Source: Mangifera indica
Taxonomy: Eukaryota > Streptophyta > Magnoliopsida > Sapindales > Anacardiaceae
Length of the DNA stretch: 64,000 bases
NCBI RefSeq assembly: GCF_011075055.1
Contig: NC_058146.1
Location: 14,462,820 to 14,526,819 of the forward strand
Direction of reading: 5' to 3'
Below, one piece after another: positions 23,501-35,470 of this stretch (its first letter is position 1; every line of letters begins with the position of its first letter). Below the pieces are notes generated by a model. It did not search any database and had not been told where the DNA came from. It was given only the letters and a program-made list of their open reading frames with translations. A program made the translations under genes and the position numbers.

Positions 23501-24332
23501 AAACTTAAATTTGGATTGAAAATAATTAAATATTTTTTTAAATAAAAATTTTTCCAAAAGCTTTTTATTATAATTTTAGCTTTAAATCACATTCAGATCA
23601 GAACACAGCTGGGCTTCTTCACTTTTTTGTTTTTCAATTTTCTCCGCTTTTGAGCTTTAGTTTGGTATTGAAAGCGTCTTAAAACCAATCAATCAATGAA
23701 TTGGCCTGATTGGTTAATATTTAATTGAAATTATATGTATTCAATTTTAAGTATTTACATAATATATTATTATAATAATTTTTAAATTAAAAATAAAATA
23801 ATATATAATTATATAATTTTAAATATATAAAATTAGCCGGATATATTTTGGTGGATTTTTCAACTGTTTTCAAGTCAGAAATTTCAAAATTTAGGTTGGC
23901 AATGGCAACACAACAAAAAATGTATTTGTGTCAATAATATCATATCAGAAAAATTCCCCACAATCATTATAACATATTGAAAAATGGATTATTCATATGC
24001 ACACATTTAATCTAAATTTGAATTAATTTGCTCAAATTTACAATTAAATTCGAATAAATTAATTTTAAAGTAAAGTTTTAATTTGATAATTTAATATAAA
24101 ATCGATTTATTTATCTATTTAATAATTTTTTTTATTTTTTTAATAATAATATTCACTTCACCGATGAATTTATTATGCAATAATTTAAGTTGTGTATCAT
24201 AATTTCAATCGAAACTCAAATTAGTTTTAGATTCATCTCGGTTGGGATCAAATCTACTCTCCACATGCACCATATCCATTTATTATATTTTTTATTTTAT
24301 TATTATTATAATAATAATAATAATAGCAGTAA
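20521..24332. other. Intergenic region downstream of the PPR pseudogene and LSH gene
   Basis: No gene is supported. It contains a 69-bp tandem duplication (21081-21218) and old 'aaattcgaatt / gattcaaat' repeats near 22860-23010, 23430-23530 and 24000-24120. AT content rises toward 24000, with a (tta)n/(ata)n microsatellite at about 24296-24326 just past the LSH stop codon. Confidence 0.4.
21081..21218 (+). repeat. 69-bp tandem duplication
   Basis: Two adjacent 69-bp copies starting 'aaagaattagatgctcaaga' at 21081 and 21150 differ at about two positions. There is no coding potential; it looks like a recent local slippage or repair duplication. Confidence 0.85.
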
Positions 24333-24923
24333 TTATCCAAAATTAGGTTGTTCAACATTTTGTGCCTTCTTTCTCTTCTTTTTTTCATAAGCAATCCCTC
24401 TAGCTTTGCTCTGTTCATCTCTAATTTCCTTAAGGTAAAGCCTCACAGCAGGGACGCCAAAAGGGTTATTCTCCGGCCGGCCTCCGTTCTCCTCAAAGGC
24501 TGCCCGGAGTCTCCCTATAATCGCGTCGAGGCTCCCCCACGCCTGGCGGAGTGGGCAGGGACAAGGAGCCGGCGTCTGAGAGAACCCAAAAAAGGGACAA
24601 TTCTGAGCATGCACCTTGGTTTTGCCAAACTGATCGAGATACTTCAAAAACTCAAGCACATGAGCTCCGCTACAACGCGACAGAGCCAGCGGCGGGCGGT
24701 GCTGGCTGAGATACTGCAGAAACGTGTTCCAGTCTCGCCTTTTCTGCGTCTCGTATCGACTGAATAAAGGTAACACCAGCGGCGGAGAAGGAGAAAAGAC
24801 TGAAAGTGAAGATAAAACTGAATGGTTTTGGTGTTGGCGGTTGCGGTTGTTCTCAGTGCGAGAAGTGTTGGTAGTAGAGGAGTAGCAAGCGGAGGCAGCG
24901 GCTGCAGCTATGGCGGCTGACAT
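24333..24923 (-). CDS. LSH: ALOG-domain (LIGHT-DEPENDENT SHORT HYPOCOTYLS-like) nuclear protein
   Basis: A 196-residue single-exon protein of the plant-specific ALOG family, DNA-binding transcriptional regulators of light responses, meristem boundaries and organ growth. The ALOG domain spans about residues 55-181, starting '[14 protein letters not shown]', with '[25 protein letters not shown]' and '[12 protein letters not shown]'. The zinc-ribbon insert has His105, Cys109, Cys121 and Cys123. A basic nuclear localisation signal, KKKRKK, is at 181-186. The N-terminus has an Ala-rich stretch and a Ser/Asn-rich stretch, and the C-terminal tail after the NLS is only ten residues. The ATG at 24923 is the first in frame. 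Numbering within the LSH1-10 family cannot be decided by eye. Confidence 0.95.
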   Translation of the reverse strand: MSAAIAAAAASACYSSTTNTSRTENNRNRQHQNHSVLSSLSVFSPSPPLVLPLFSRYETQKRRDWNTFLQYLSQHRPPLALSRCSGAHVLEFLKYLDQFGKTKVHAQNCPFFGFSQTPAPCPCPLRQAWGSLDAIIGRLRAAFEENGGRPENNPFGVPAVRLYLKEIRDEQSKARGIAYEKKKRKKAQNVEQPNFG

Positions 24924-25054
24924 GGTTGAGTTGAAATTATTGTGGTGGCCCTCTGGGACAACGATGGAATTCCGAAAAGGCTTAAAAGAAATGGAAGAAG
25001 AGGAGTTTGAAGGCTATCTGATAGGAAAGATGCAAGATGGAGATGGAGAATCAG

Positions 25055-25066
25055 TGGTATATATAA
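25055..25066 (-). promoter_or_regulatory. Candidate TATA box of the LSH gene
   Basis: 'tggtatatataaag' on the plus strand reads 'ctttatatatacca' on the minus strand, about 135 bases upstream of the LSH ATG. The motif is nearly symmetric, so direction is ambiguous, but the only gene at a sensible distance is the minus-strand LSH gene. Confidence 0.4.
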
Positions 25067-25519
25067 AGAAGGAGAGGGCAGCTGGAGCCGAAGAAGCTGG
25101 TGACGACAGAATAAGAAATGGAGGAGACAAGAGATGGCCCATGTAGAGAAAAATCCACGTCAAGAAATAGTGTGATTGATTTGGATTATTTATTGCCACT
25201 TTTAAACGTCATTTGCCACCCCCAACACAAATATTTTCCATCAAATTTTTGGAATTATTAGATAAATTAGAAAGTGATACCCACTTATTTAAAATTATTT
25301 TAATATTTTTTTAATAATAAATTAAGAATAAAATAATACTTATTCGTAAAATACAATATAAGTATTTAAGCACACTATAAAAATTTTCTATTATGAAATT
25401 TTTATCATAGACATAAGACAGTTTCATAATATTTTTATAAATCAAGCATACAAATTTTGTACACATTAACGTTTTTTGAAATATTTGTATTACCCTAAGA
25501 ATGTTGGAGTAGAAGTTCA

Positions 25520-25943
25520 AACGAATGATTGTTAGTGGTCAAGCTTCATCAAGAAGGTTTTTCGTTTAAAAAAAATCGTATCTATTATAAAGGGATGGTC
25601 AAACTCGATCAAAAGAAGATTTTTATCACTTAAAATACACTTAAGAGGTAACGAATGATTGTTATGTTCCACCCCAAATAAATGGTCAAGCTTCATCAAG
25701 AAGGTTTTTCGTAAAAAAAAATCATATTTATTATAAAGGGATAGTCAGACTCGATCAAAAGGAGATTCTCATCACTTAAAATGCAATTAAGAGGTAACGA
25801 ATGATTGTTAAGCTCTACCCCCAAAGAAGTGGTCAAGCTTCATAAAAAAGGTTTTTCGTAGAAAAAAAGTCATATTTATTATAAAGGGATGGTCAGACTT
25901 GACCAAAAGGAGATTCTTATCATTGAAAATACACTTAAGAGGT
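25520..25943 (+). repeat. 147-bp tandem repeat, three copies
   Basis: 'tggtcaagcttcat' starts at 25536, 25683 and 25830, a constant 147-bp period. Each unit holds 'aaggtttttcgt', 'tattataaagggatggtca', 'ctcgatcaaaaggagat' and 'cttaagaggtaacg'. Copies differ by a few percent plus small indels. No coding potential. Confidence 0.88.
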
Positions 25944-27784
25944 ATTTGGTTCGAGTATTTAAAGATTACTCTAATAATTTTTCTTTTATTACTAATATTA
26001 TTTGTACTTAAAATATAAAAAAATTACCAAACTAATTATGCTTTTATTATAATTTTATTTTTATTTATTAAATTTTTAAAGTAAAATACTTTTATTTTCA
26101 ATTAATATAAGAAGTAACATAAATAATATTTTTAAATAGTTATAGTCAATGATATTTAAAAAAATAATATTTTTTTATTTTTTTATTACGTATAACCAAA
26201 TACAATAATAATTAATACCTACAAGTTATTATCAAATATTGTAATAATTTATAACTAATAATCTTCTAAATAATATATTTATATGGAAATATTTTATATT
26301 TGATAATAAAAAATTATCCGAACTAAACGTATCATTATTGATTACATCTTATATTACCATATGGTAGTAAAAACTTTTGTAGGTATTTAAAAGGAGATAT
26401 TGTCGGTCTCTCTAGCTCTTATTGTAGAGATTTTGGTTTACCTTAGTTTGTGTCTTGGGTTGTCCTCTTCATCGAGAAGGATGAGTGTTAATTGTTCTCG
26501 TATCCATCTATTAAAAAACTCATTATTTTTATTAATATATACTTTTACTTACCAAAAAAAAAATCTTATTTCATATATCTCATGGGATATATATTATACA
26601 TGATTCAATAAGAAAGAAGGTCGAGCGAACACCATTTTTCTAAAGGAATTGATACATCGATACGATAAACTATAAATTTTTTTCAACTAAAAGGTGTTTA
26701 ATCTCAAATTTAAATTTGAATTGAACAAATTAAATTTCAGTCTTAATTTATCGATCTCAAGCAAGAATCAAACTCGTTTTTAGAAATCGAGTTAAGTTTT
26801 AACTTGTTCAAATTATATTTAAAATTAAATTATTTTTTAAATCAAATTCAAATTTTAATTCATCAATCTTAAATAAAGCTCGAATCTAACTCTTTTGAAT
26901 TCAAATAAAGTTTGATTTGACTTTAACTCAAAGCGAATCCTACACTACAAGTCATGAACACTTTAGCATATAATATTTATTTACTTTATAAATAGGATCA
27001 ATTCTGTCAATAATTAAGGAAAAATTGGAATAATTATAGAAAAAGTACTTGATATAAATATGATGAAACAGATAGCGCAGGAGGAGGAATATTTCTATAC
27101 CTCCTGCTTCCACCTCCTGAAAATATTAAATAAATAATACAGTGGAAAAATCTCATGCTTAATCATTTTCATTAATGGATACCCAACTTTGTTGATTACA
27201 GCTTGATAAGTTGCCTCAACTGGCTTCCAATCAATACACGGTATCGTCTCCTACACGGCTACGCTATGTATTCTCAATAGTAGGAGGATTGCTGGCTCCC
27301 CATTGTCCTTGTCCATGCTTGAATTTGTCCATGATCAGCCTCAAAAACTTGTGTGAGATTAGAGAGTATAAATGAAAGTTCATATTTTTCTTTTTTATAT
27401 GAGATTCAAGGATTATATTTTACGTTCTTTTTAAAATGAGATTCAAGTCTTTAAATTTTTTATATCATTACACTTTTTTTTATGTGTATGATGTTCATTA
27501 TTAGCTTTTCAATTTCAAAGTGAATTGTCTAGAAAGGTGAAGAGATTTGGTTTGTTTCTTTTGATAGATGATAGTTGAATTACGTTATAATACTATTCAC
27601 CCACTCAACCTTGGGTTAATTTGATTTAACGACCAAAATAAGTTTTTGTCATACGTTAGATTAGAGTTGACATCGATTTCTAGTTTAATTGTCTATTCTA
27701 AGTTTTAAATCAGTATTTTACAAAAAGAATTAGGGAAAGTTTCTAAATTATTGGAAAAACATTTTACAACATAAAAAGAAAATG

Positions 27785-27952
27785 TAATACTATATATACT
27801 CATTTTGAGGGTATAAAAATATAAATACTTATATATATTATCATATGATTAAGTGTTTTTTTTATTATTAATTTAAAATATCTAATCATATGACAATACA
27901 TATTAAATATGTATTTATTTATATATTTAAATAGGTACGTATAATTTTATTA
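27785..27952. mobile_element. Palindromic MITE copy 1
   Basis: Starts 'gtaatactatatatactc', ends 'ggtacgtataattttatt', with central 'ttaaaatatctaatcatatga' facing an inverted 'atcatatgattaagt'. It belongs to a dispersed family with ends near 'atgtac' and a core 'attatctaatcatatgataacaca'. Confidence 0.5.
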
Positions 27953-29250
27953 AAAAGGAAAAAGAAAAAACAAGTCAGTTAGTGAACTTTGTTTTGTAAT
28001 TTCTGAATCGCAAGACAAATTATCAATTTAAATAACGTGAACAAAAAGAAGTTGATTAATATTTTTAAACCTGGATTGGGTGTTGACGCAATCAAATGAT
28101 TGGTCTACAGGTTGATCGGTCTAATCATATGACATCAATATGATTATCAAACTAATTTGATTTAACAATTGAACTGTAATTTGATACTATTCACCTAGTT
28201 TAATCCCATATCGATCTCATCCAATGCTAAAACGGGTTTCAGCCAAAAACCTTGACTGAATTTGACACTAATTTACAATTGACAAGTTGGGGTTGGGGTT
28301 TTGAATATACAACTCCACAATAATTATTAAGTGGATCAAATTGTATATCTTTATTTTTCCAACCAAACATATTACATCATATCACAAATTTTATGGTCAC
28401 CAATACTTTGTTATAGTGTTAAGTTGACCTATAATTAGTAAAATGACAAAAATAACCACGAGTCGGAATCTATATTTCTAAGTTTATAGTTTAAATTTAT
28501 TATTTATTTACAAACTCACCAAACAATAAATAATGAAGTAAAAAGTTACAAGAATAACTAAGTTTTTTTTTTGAAACCATCTTTTTGTAATCACGGTGAA
28601 AACTTTATCAAAACGCTTTTTTCACAAGTTAGATAACATAATTATAAATATAAATTTTTAAATAATCGATCAAATTATATTTAAAATCTCTTATATTTTA
28701 TGATTTTCTCTCATTCCTATGTAATAAATCATACATAATTACTAATTTTATTGATCATTGTTATATCTTATCTACTGCAAAACTCGAAAAAAAAAACATC
28801 AAATATATATGATTTTTGTTATATAAAATAAAAAACACAAAAATATTTTTTTTATTTAAATACTCTGTCACACAAAAACATATTTATTTATGTGAAAATT
28901 TTCGTTAAATATATTCAAATTGAAAACATATTATATAAATGTTAATTTTATTTTTTTTTTATAATCGGGACCGTTTATATTGGTGTATGAATGTTAATCG
29001 TTAATTATATAACCTATAAATTATACATAAATTTAAAATTGAAAAGGAAAAAAACAGAAAACAGAAAATAAATGCCAATGGGAACCTTTCATTTTCAATA
29101 AATTATACAAACAACTACACAAAAAAAATATGTATTGACAAAGAAAATGAATTTCAGCCACAAGTCTAAGGAGCCATTGAAAAAATTGGCAATACCAAAA
29201 GTGAGAAATGACAATATAAAAAGTAAATAAAATAATTAATGATTAGAAAA

Positions 29251-29392
29251 GTAGTATTATATATACAAATAAAATATATAATTTTATGTATAAATAATAA
29301 TATGTTAACATATGATTAAATAATTTTAAATGAGAGATCAGCCAACATTCAACATATGATAACACGTCATTATGTATATAGTTTTGTTATTA
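29251..29392. mobile_element. Palindromic MITE copy 2
   Basis: Starts 'gtagtattatatatacaaat', has 'aacatatgattaaataattt' and, inverted, 'caacatatgataacacgtca'. Same family as copy 1. Confidence 0.5.
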
Positions 29393-29700
29393 TTAGATAA
29401 GATTAGAACAAAAGTATATTTAAGTAAAGTGACTCTGATGTGACCTATCATGTATAGGGGTTGGGTCATATCAAATGTCGTGCAGATCTTTCTCTAAAGC
29501 TTCTGACACCGTTCACAATTCTATAATAAAGTGTGCCAAAAATAAGAGGTTTATCCAATCGACCTATCACGTCTAAATCAGGTATAAGATTTTTTAATGA
29601 TTAAAAATGAAAATGAAAATATTGGTCCACTTTCTTTATTCCTCATCCATGCACTTTCAAGTTAGTGGGAGCATAAAATCGTTTTTTTTTTTTTTTTAAG

Positions 29701-29871
29701 TGCATTAATAATAGATATAAATACGAAAATAAATATTAATGTATTATTATATAATTAGATATTATTTTATTTTTAATTTAAAATTATCTAATCATAGGAT
29801 GACATATTAGTATTTATACTTATATTTGTCTCATTATTAGTATATAAAATATTATTTTAAAACTTTTATTA
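29701..29871. mobile_element. Palindromic MITE copy 3
   Basis: Contains 'tattatataattagatatta' and 'aaaattatctaatcatagga' with inverted 'ataaatacgaaaataaatat' and 'atttatacttatatttgtct' flanks. Same family as copy 1. Confidence 0.5.
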
Positions 29872-31208
29872 AGCCTATCGAAATTACACTCTTTTGAAAT
29901 TAAAATTAAAAATTAGAAAATTCCATCCCCATGCATGTACATTTTCATTTTTAATTGGAGTGGATGTTTGGGTTTGATAATACTATATAGAAATAATTAA
30001 GTATTAACGAGTATTAATAAATTGATCAGTCATTATATAATTAAATAATTTTATATTTAAAATAACAAAAATAATTAGATCATTCATTAACATAATGATA
30101 CAATCAATTTATTTGAAATTGTCAATACCAATCATTTATATATGTAATATCATATTGCGTTTACTTTGTATAAGAGTAACAAAATTATTTGGGCAAACCC
30201 TATAAGCTTGACATTTTAAAATTAGATTTTTGGGGTAATTAAGGAGTAATTTGTGTGAACTTACCAGGGTTAGAGTAGAGGAACCTCACTCTTTTCAATG
30301 AGGTCTCTTATTTTGATTAAGTTTAAATTTAACTGATCAAATTCAAACAAAGTTTAATTTAAAATTGATTCAAATATAAAAGAACTAATTTAAGATCGAT
30401 AAGCCAAAATTCAATGTTAGTTAAAAAAATAATCTAATATTAATTTTGATTCAAACCAACTTGGACTCATACCCTTATTTTTCATCCCAATAAACTTGTC
30501 CATGTGTTTTGCTTTTTATATATATATATTATCCCAATAAACCAGGGAAAAGAGATGCAAACAAGAACCCTAATTAAAAGGGTTTTTTTTTTTTTAATTT
30601 GATTTTTTTTATTTGAACAAGTATACACAATTTATGGTCCAAACAGGCCCAAAAAAGGCACCGCTTTTGGGCTTTCAAGACTGCAAAAGAAAAATATGCA
30701 AACTTTATTTTTAGGCCCTTTAGTTTGTATTTTTCAAAAAATGCTTTACAAAATCAACATTATTAAGGAAAAATATTTTGAATTACGTGGTATAGGTTAT
30801 ATTAGGGTTAAATTTAATTTGGGTCAAGCCTGAATATGACTAAACTTGAGATCAACTTGAATTTAAAAAAATCAATTCAAAATCGATAAGCTAAAGTCCA
30901 AACTCGAATCAACTTTAACTTGGTATTTAAATTGGTATAATTTTAGCACGTTTTAAGAAAGCAAATATAATCTTTAATTCAAACTCAATTTGTTAAATTC
31001 AAACACAAATTAAACTCAAATAACTAAGATCGAATTCAACCCTAGTTTGCATAATATATACAATTTTCAAACAAACGATTAACTAAAAACAAGTGTGATT
31101 AAATCAAAGGACTAAAGTACTAGTAATTGACATAATTGTCCTTGACGTCTCTCCATTAGGAGACTTCAGGAGTGAAATCAAATAAGAGTTCAAAACATTG
31201 TAGCTTTA

Positions 31209-31210
<2 letters not shown>

Positions 31211-31253
<43 letters not shown>
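31211..31253. repeat. (ta)n(ga)n microsatellite
   Basis: A run of about 15 TA units passes directly into about 7 GA units. It lies some 400 bases past the stop codon of the CHUP1-like gene. Confidence 0.95.
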
Positions 31254-31640
31254 TTATTTATTTATTTATTTATATGAAGGACTAAAAGTTAGTAATCAAA
31301 ACAATTGTCCTTTATGGATACAATCAAAATTGCACGGACAAAAATGTATTTCTTCAATAAGCATACAGGCATAAAGCCCAAATCTTGAACAAAATTCTTC
31401 CTCTCCCACACCGAAAGTAACAAAAGTAGATTGCAGTCTTTCAATCCTATTTACAACTCTTGATTACGCTTGAAAATCATTGCATCATAAGAATGTCACA
31501 CTTAAAACATTTACAAATCAAACTAACCTTTGTATCGATATCAGACACAGCCTTGCATTGCAGCCAAACTGGTATTATAGATGCTAAGCTCACTGAGATC
31601 GTTAGCCAAAATATTTTTCATCCTCCATCTCAATCTCTAT

Positions 31641-34600
31641 TTACTTTTTGTTAAAATGGTGAGCGATATTGCGAAGTTCCTCGAATGCATGCATTGTTTC
31701 TGCATCAAATCCTCCTGCAAACTGCATCAAACATAAAAAAGATCAGTCATTATTCTTTACGTCTAACTCTCTCCCTTCATATAACCCTCTGAATCAAGTG
31801 ACTTATAAGTTCGTTCAAGAAAATTACACTACACATGCATTTATATATAAATGAACATATGATTGATAATTTATACTTTGTCAAACCTAAGAGTGTTCGA
31901 TTCTATAAATTTCTCCTACCTTTTATTATATCCATGCTTTTATCTATAGTTGAAAGTGTCGAGTCTTTAATTTGGTACTTATAATATCTAAGTACAAATA
32001 AATAAAACACAAAAAAGTTATTGATGCAGCAAACCTGATGAATTCTGAAAGCAAATCTCACTCCTTGTAGAAGCATATAGTCCATTGCAGGATCCTTTTC
32101 CATTCCAGTCTTTGACTGAAGTTCCATAGCAACCCTCTTCATATATTTCTTAGCCAACTTGACTGAGCCAAACTTTATCTGCAACATTAATTGATTTAAA
32201 ATGTTAGGCTTGTGAATTCAGGAAGTGCTCAATTATAGATGGACGAAATTCTTCTGAATCACAACTAAAAATTATCTCAAGCCTTCACTGGCTGTCCCAA
32301 AATTTCATTAAGATTTCAAGTTGTACCTTGCTGGTTATTCCATTGTCAAGCATCCAATCTGTAGGAATTTGGAACTCCTTGCAATTGCGCATAAGGGATT
32401 CCCTGGTTCGGAGAAGGTTGTAAACAGTTCGTTCCATCCTGACAGTTGAAAGAAGAAACAATTATGAACAAGCGACACTATATTAATAGAGTAGGAAATT
32501 TCTTAAGAGTCTATCCATTTGGGCAGAGAATAATAAGGTTCTTACTTCTCAGACAAGGCAACCATTTTCTTTAGTGCCATATCACAAGGCACTCTGGGAT
32601 CATCCTTGTAATATGACACCTCAGTCTCCAACTTCTTGAGATCTCTATACCCAAATGCTGCTTCGCGCAATGTATCAGCTTTCTTCTCTGGCCAATCAAA
32701 GTGCTTTAGAACTGCCCTTTCATCCACCTGTTGGCAAAATGCAAACATAATTATCAGGGACAGTAAAGATTTGGCTGTGCTATGCAAACATGATTATCAG
32801 TGACAGTAAAGATTTGGCTGTGCTATTACTTAAACTTTATGTGTAAACCATTGAACTTTCATTTCATTACACATTTTCAATACATTTCGTGTTAAAGTTG
32901 ATCCTAATGAGAAGGAAATCTCTACAACATTTTGTTTATACAAATCAAGACAACTTGCTAACAAGTTCTATAAAATGAAGTTATTATAGTTAGTAGTACA
33001 ATCAACTTACAAGAAAGCAAAGTTCATCATCAAGCCACTTCACAAATGCCACAACATCTTCAATGCTCTGATAAACTGCATTATTCACCTCCTTTATCAA
33101 TGAATTCACAAATTCTCCTTGTGTAGCAACATCAGCCTTTATCTACACATAACATTGACAATAAAAATATAAATAAGAGGCTTCAGATGTCCAAATATAC
33201 TTTCCCTTTTTACCTTTTCTGCAATCAGACTACCTATAGACTTAAGAAGATCAAAAACTTTTTGCAAATAAAGTTTTATGATATATTTATGTTGTCATAG
33301 TAACAATGAGTAAAACTTACAGCGAGCAAATGAGAGGACCGGTTCTCAATCTCACCAATCATGCTGCTTCGAACATTTGCAACATCTGGGGCCTCAGAGA
33401 TGGCTCCATTTGAAGAATCTTTTCTAGAATCCCTCTTCATAAGTGAATGGTAAAACTCAACTACTTGTGGGGCTCTCTGCACCAGCCCAGCAGTACTCCT
33501 CACTGAGTACTTTGGAGGAGGAGGAGGAGGAGGAGGCAAAAGCAGAGGTGGTGGAGGTAGTGGAATTTGAGCTGAGCCTTCCTCTTTAGGCCCACTGGAT
33601 ACAGAACAAGACGGCCTTGGAGGGGGATTTGGTATGCGCAAAGCTCTTTTTTCAACATCAAAAGTGCCTGTAGTTTTATTAATATTATTCACTTTCAGGC
33701 AGTTTTCAGAAATTTGCTTAGATCTTTGAAATATACCAAAATCATAATTTTGAGAAGCCAGTGGCTCTTCTTCCTTTTCCATATCTTTTGTACACATGAA
33801 TCCATCAGATTGCCTTCTCTTACGTAAAGTCAACTCCTCGACACTGCATTTTAATCCACTTATAGAGTGTCTTCTTCGAGGACTCCTCTCTTCCTCCAAT
33901 TCAACCCAAGCTTTATCTATAAGATTATCAGGGCATTCTAAGCTTGGTACATCCTCACCAGAATTAGGCCATTTCTTTAACTTTTTAATCAAACTTAGCC
34001 TCTTGCCAACAGTAAATTCCAGACATTCATTGTTCTGTGAAGGCTGAAAACCAACAATTTCACACACACTCTCAGCTGAATCAAAGCTTGACTCTTTCTC
34101 TGTTGAACCCGAATTTTGCAACTCATCCCTTAAACATGAATTGACCCACCTAAGGTATGCAAGCTCTTCAACCTCATTTAACCTACTAATTTGTAGACCT
34201 TCAACCTGTTTACACAAATCTTCATTTGTGTGTCTCAGCAGAGATGCTTCTGCCTTGATCTTTGCAACAATGTCACTCTAAATAAGCAACAGATAACCAA
34301 AAACCAAGACAATGAAACAAATATTAATGATTTCAGTAATTAAGATAATACAACAAGAAATTCAACAAACAATTATTTAATCACATTCACATACCTCAGA
34401 AGCTTTAGCAAGAGAAGTCAATTGAGACTCCATAGAGGAGAGTTTACAAGCAAGATCCCTCTTCTGCATCTGCAACTCTTTATTCAATCTCCTCAACTCA
34501 ACCACTTCCATCTCCAAATTCTTTGAACATGATCCCACCATCAAACTCTCACCCTTATTTTTCTCTATAATCAAACTCAATTGCTCGGCCAAACTTGTCT

Positions 34601-35153
34601 TCTCTTCTTCCAACAACCTAACTCTTCTAAGCAGCTCGTCAGCCTCACTTTTCTTCACTTCAAGCTCTCTCTCAATCTCCAATATCTGTGGACTCCTTTT
34701 CAACTCCGACAACTCAGCTTGCAACTTAAACTCCCTCTCTTTAGACTCTTGAAGCAAGCTCCTCAAACTATCCAACTCAAGAAACAAATCCCGCGACCCT
34801 GAAGATTGCCTCCTGTGAGTTTGATATGAATGCGGGTGAATTTGAGCTGGGTTCACAGAGCAAGATAAGTCCCCAATTAAGGATCTTTTTACCCGCGAAT
34901 GTGAAGAGACAATCGAGCCGTTTTGGCTGGCAACATCTGAGTTTGATAAAGGAAGCTTCTTGCTCATAACAACAGTGTTTTGCAATTTGTTTCTTTTATC
35001 AGCTGTGAAGCCTTTGACAATGTTTGACCCCCATGAAGACCGAGGTTTTGAATTATTAACACCTCCATTTTTTCCACTCTGAGGCTTGTTTGGAGCTTGA
35101 TTTTGATCAGCAAACTTCACTGCTTTGGTTTGATCTTGATTTTCCTCTCTCAT
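31641..35153 (-). CDS. CHUP1/IPGA1-like coiled-coil, proline-rich cytoskeletal protein
   Basis: Seven exons: 35153-34395, 34277-33321, 33142-33011, 32727-32546, 32438-32327, 32178-32035 and 31721-31641. All junctions are GT/AG and the phases join without a break to give 788 residues. CHUP1 relatives act at the cortex on actin or microtubules; CHUP1 itself positions chloroplasts, and IPGA1-type members affect microtubules and cell expansion. Features: basic, Ser-rich N-terminus; coiled coil from about 120 to 250 and on through the family signature 'NEDLCKQVEGLQ...EVEELAYLRWVNSCLR' (about 270-305); proline run (about 492-508) just before 'KYSVRSTAGLVQRAPQVVEFYHSLMKRD'; and the conserved C-terminal region, including 'VRSSMIGEIENRSSHLLAIKADV', 'FVKWLDDELCFLVDERAVLKH' and 'GVRFAFRIHQFAGGFDAE', to a stop at 31641. 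It has no N-terminal chloroplast outer-envelope anchor as in CHUP1 itself, which favours the CHUP1-like/IPGA1 branch; the exact orthologue is not decided. Confidence 0.92.
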
Positions 35154-35196
35154 TGTGAAGAAAGCTCAAAAATTTCAAACCCGAAATTGCCTAAAA

Positions 35197-35469
35197 CTGC
35201 AAGAACAATGCAAAAAAATAACTCGCCTGAAACAAAAAACCTAGAAACAAAAACGGAGTTTCAGTCTAAAGCAGAGACTCAAACTATAGAAGCTTGAAGT
35301 TAAGTGCCGAAATCACATAGATTTCAAAACTTAAAACTATCTATAAACTGCAAGAACAATCAATACAAACTCGATTGAAACAAAAAAAAAAAAAACCCAG
35401 AAACGAGAAAGGGATTTTTCAACAATCTAAAACAGAAACACAAGCTATAAAAGCTCGAGACTGGAGTAC
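35197..35469 (-). other. Probable 5' leader intron of the CHUP1-like gene
   Basis: On the minus strand a donor 'caag/gtactcc' at 35469 and an acceptor 'cttgcag/ttttag' at 35197 would remove 273 bases and leave a 43-base leader before the ATG. The intron holds a tandem duplication of about 150 bp: 'aactgcaagaacaat' occurs at 35195 and 35347. This also duplicates the acceptor sequence. Inferred from sequence only. Confidence 0.45.
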
Positions 35470-35470
35470 C

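Larger units (their letters stand above)
25147..31640. other. Gene-free AT-rich region between the LSH and CHUP1-like genes
   Basis: About 6.5 kb without a supported gene. It holds a 147-bp triplicate (25520-25943), several palindromic MITE copies (27785-27952, 29251-29392, 29701-29871), blocks of diverged 'aaattcaaactcgaatt'-type repeat (26690-26950, 30300-30480, 30820-31040), a less AT-rich unassigned fragment (27180-27360), and a (ta)n(ga)n microsatellite (31211-31253). Confidence 0.5.
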
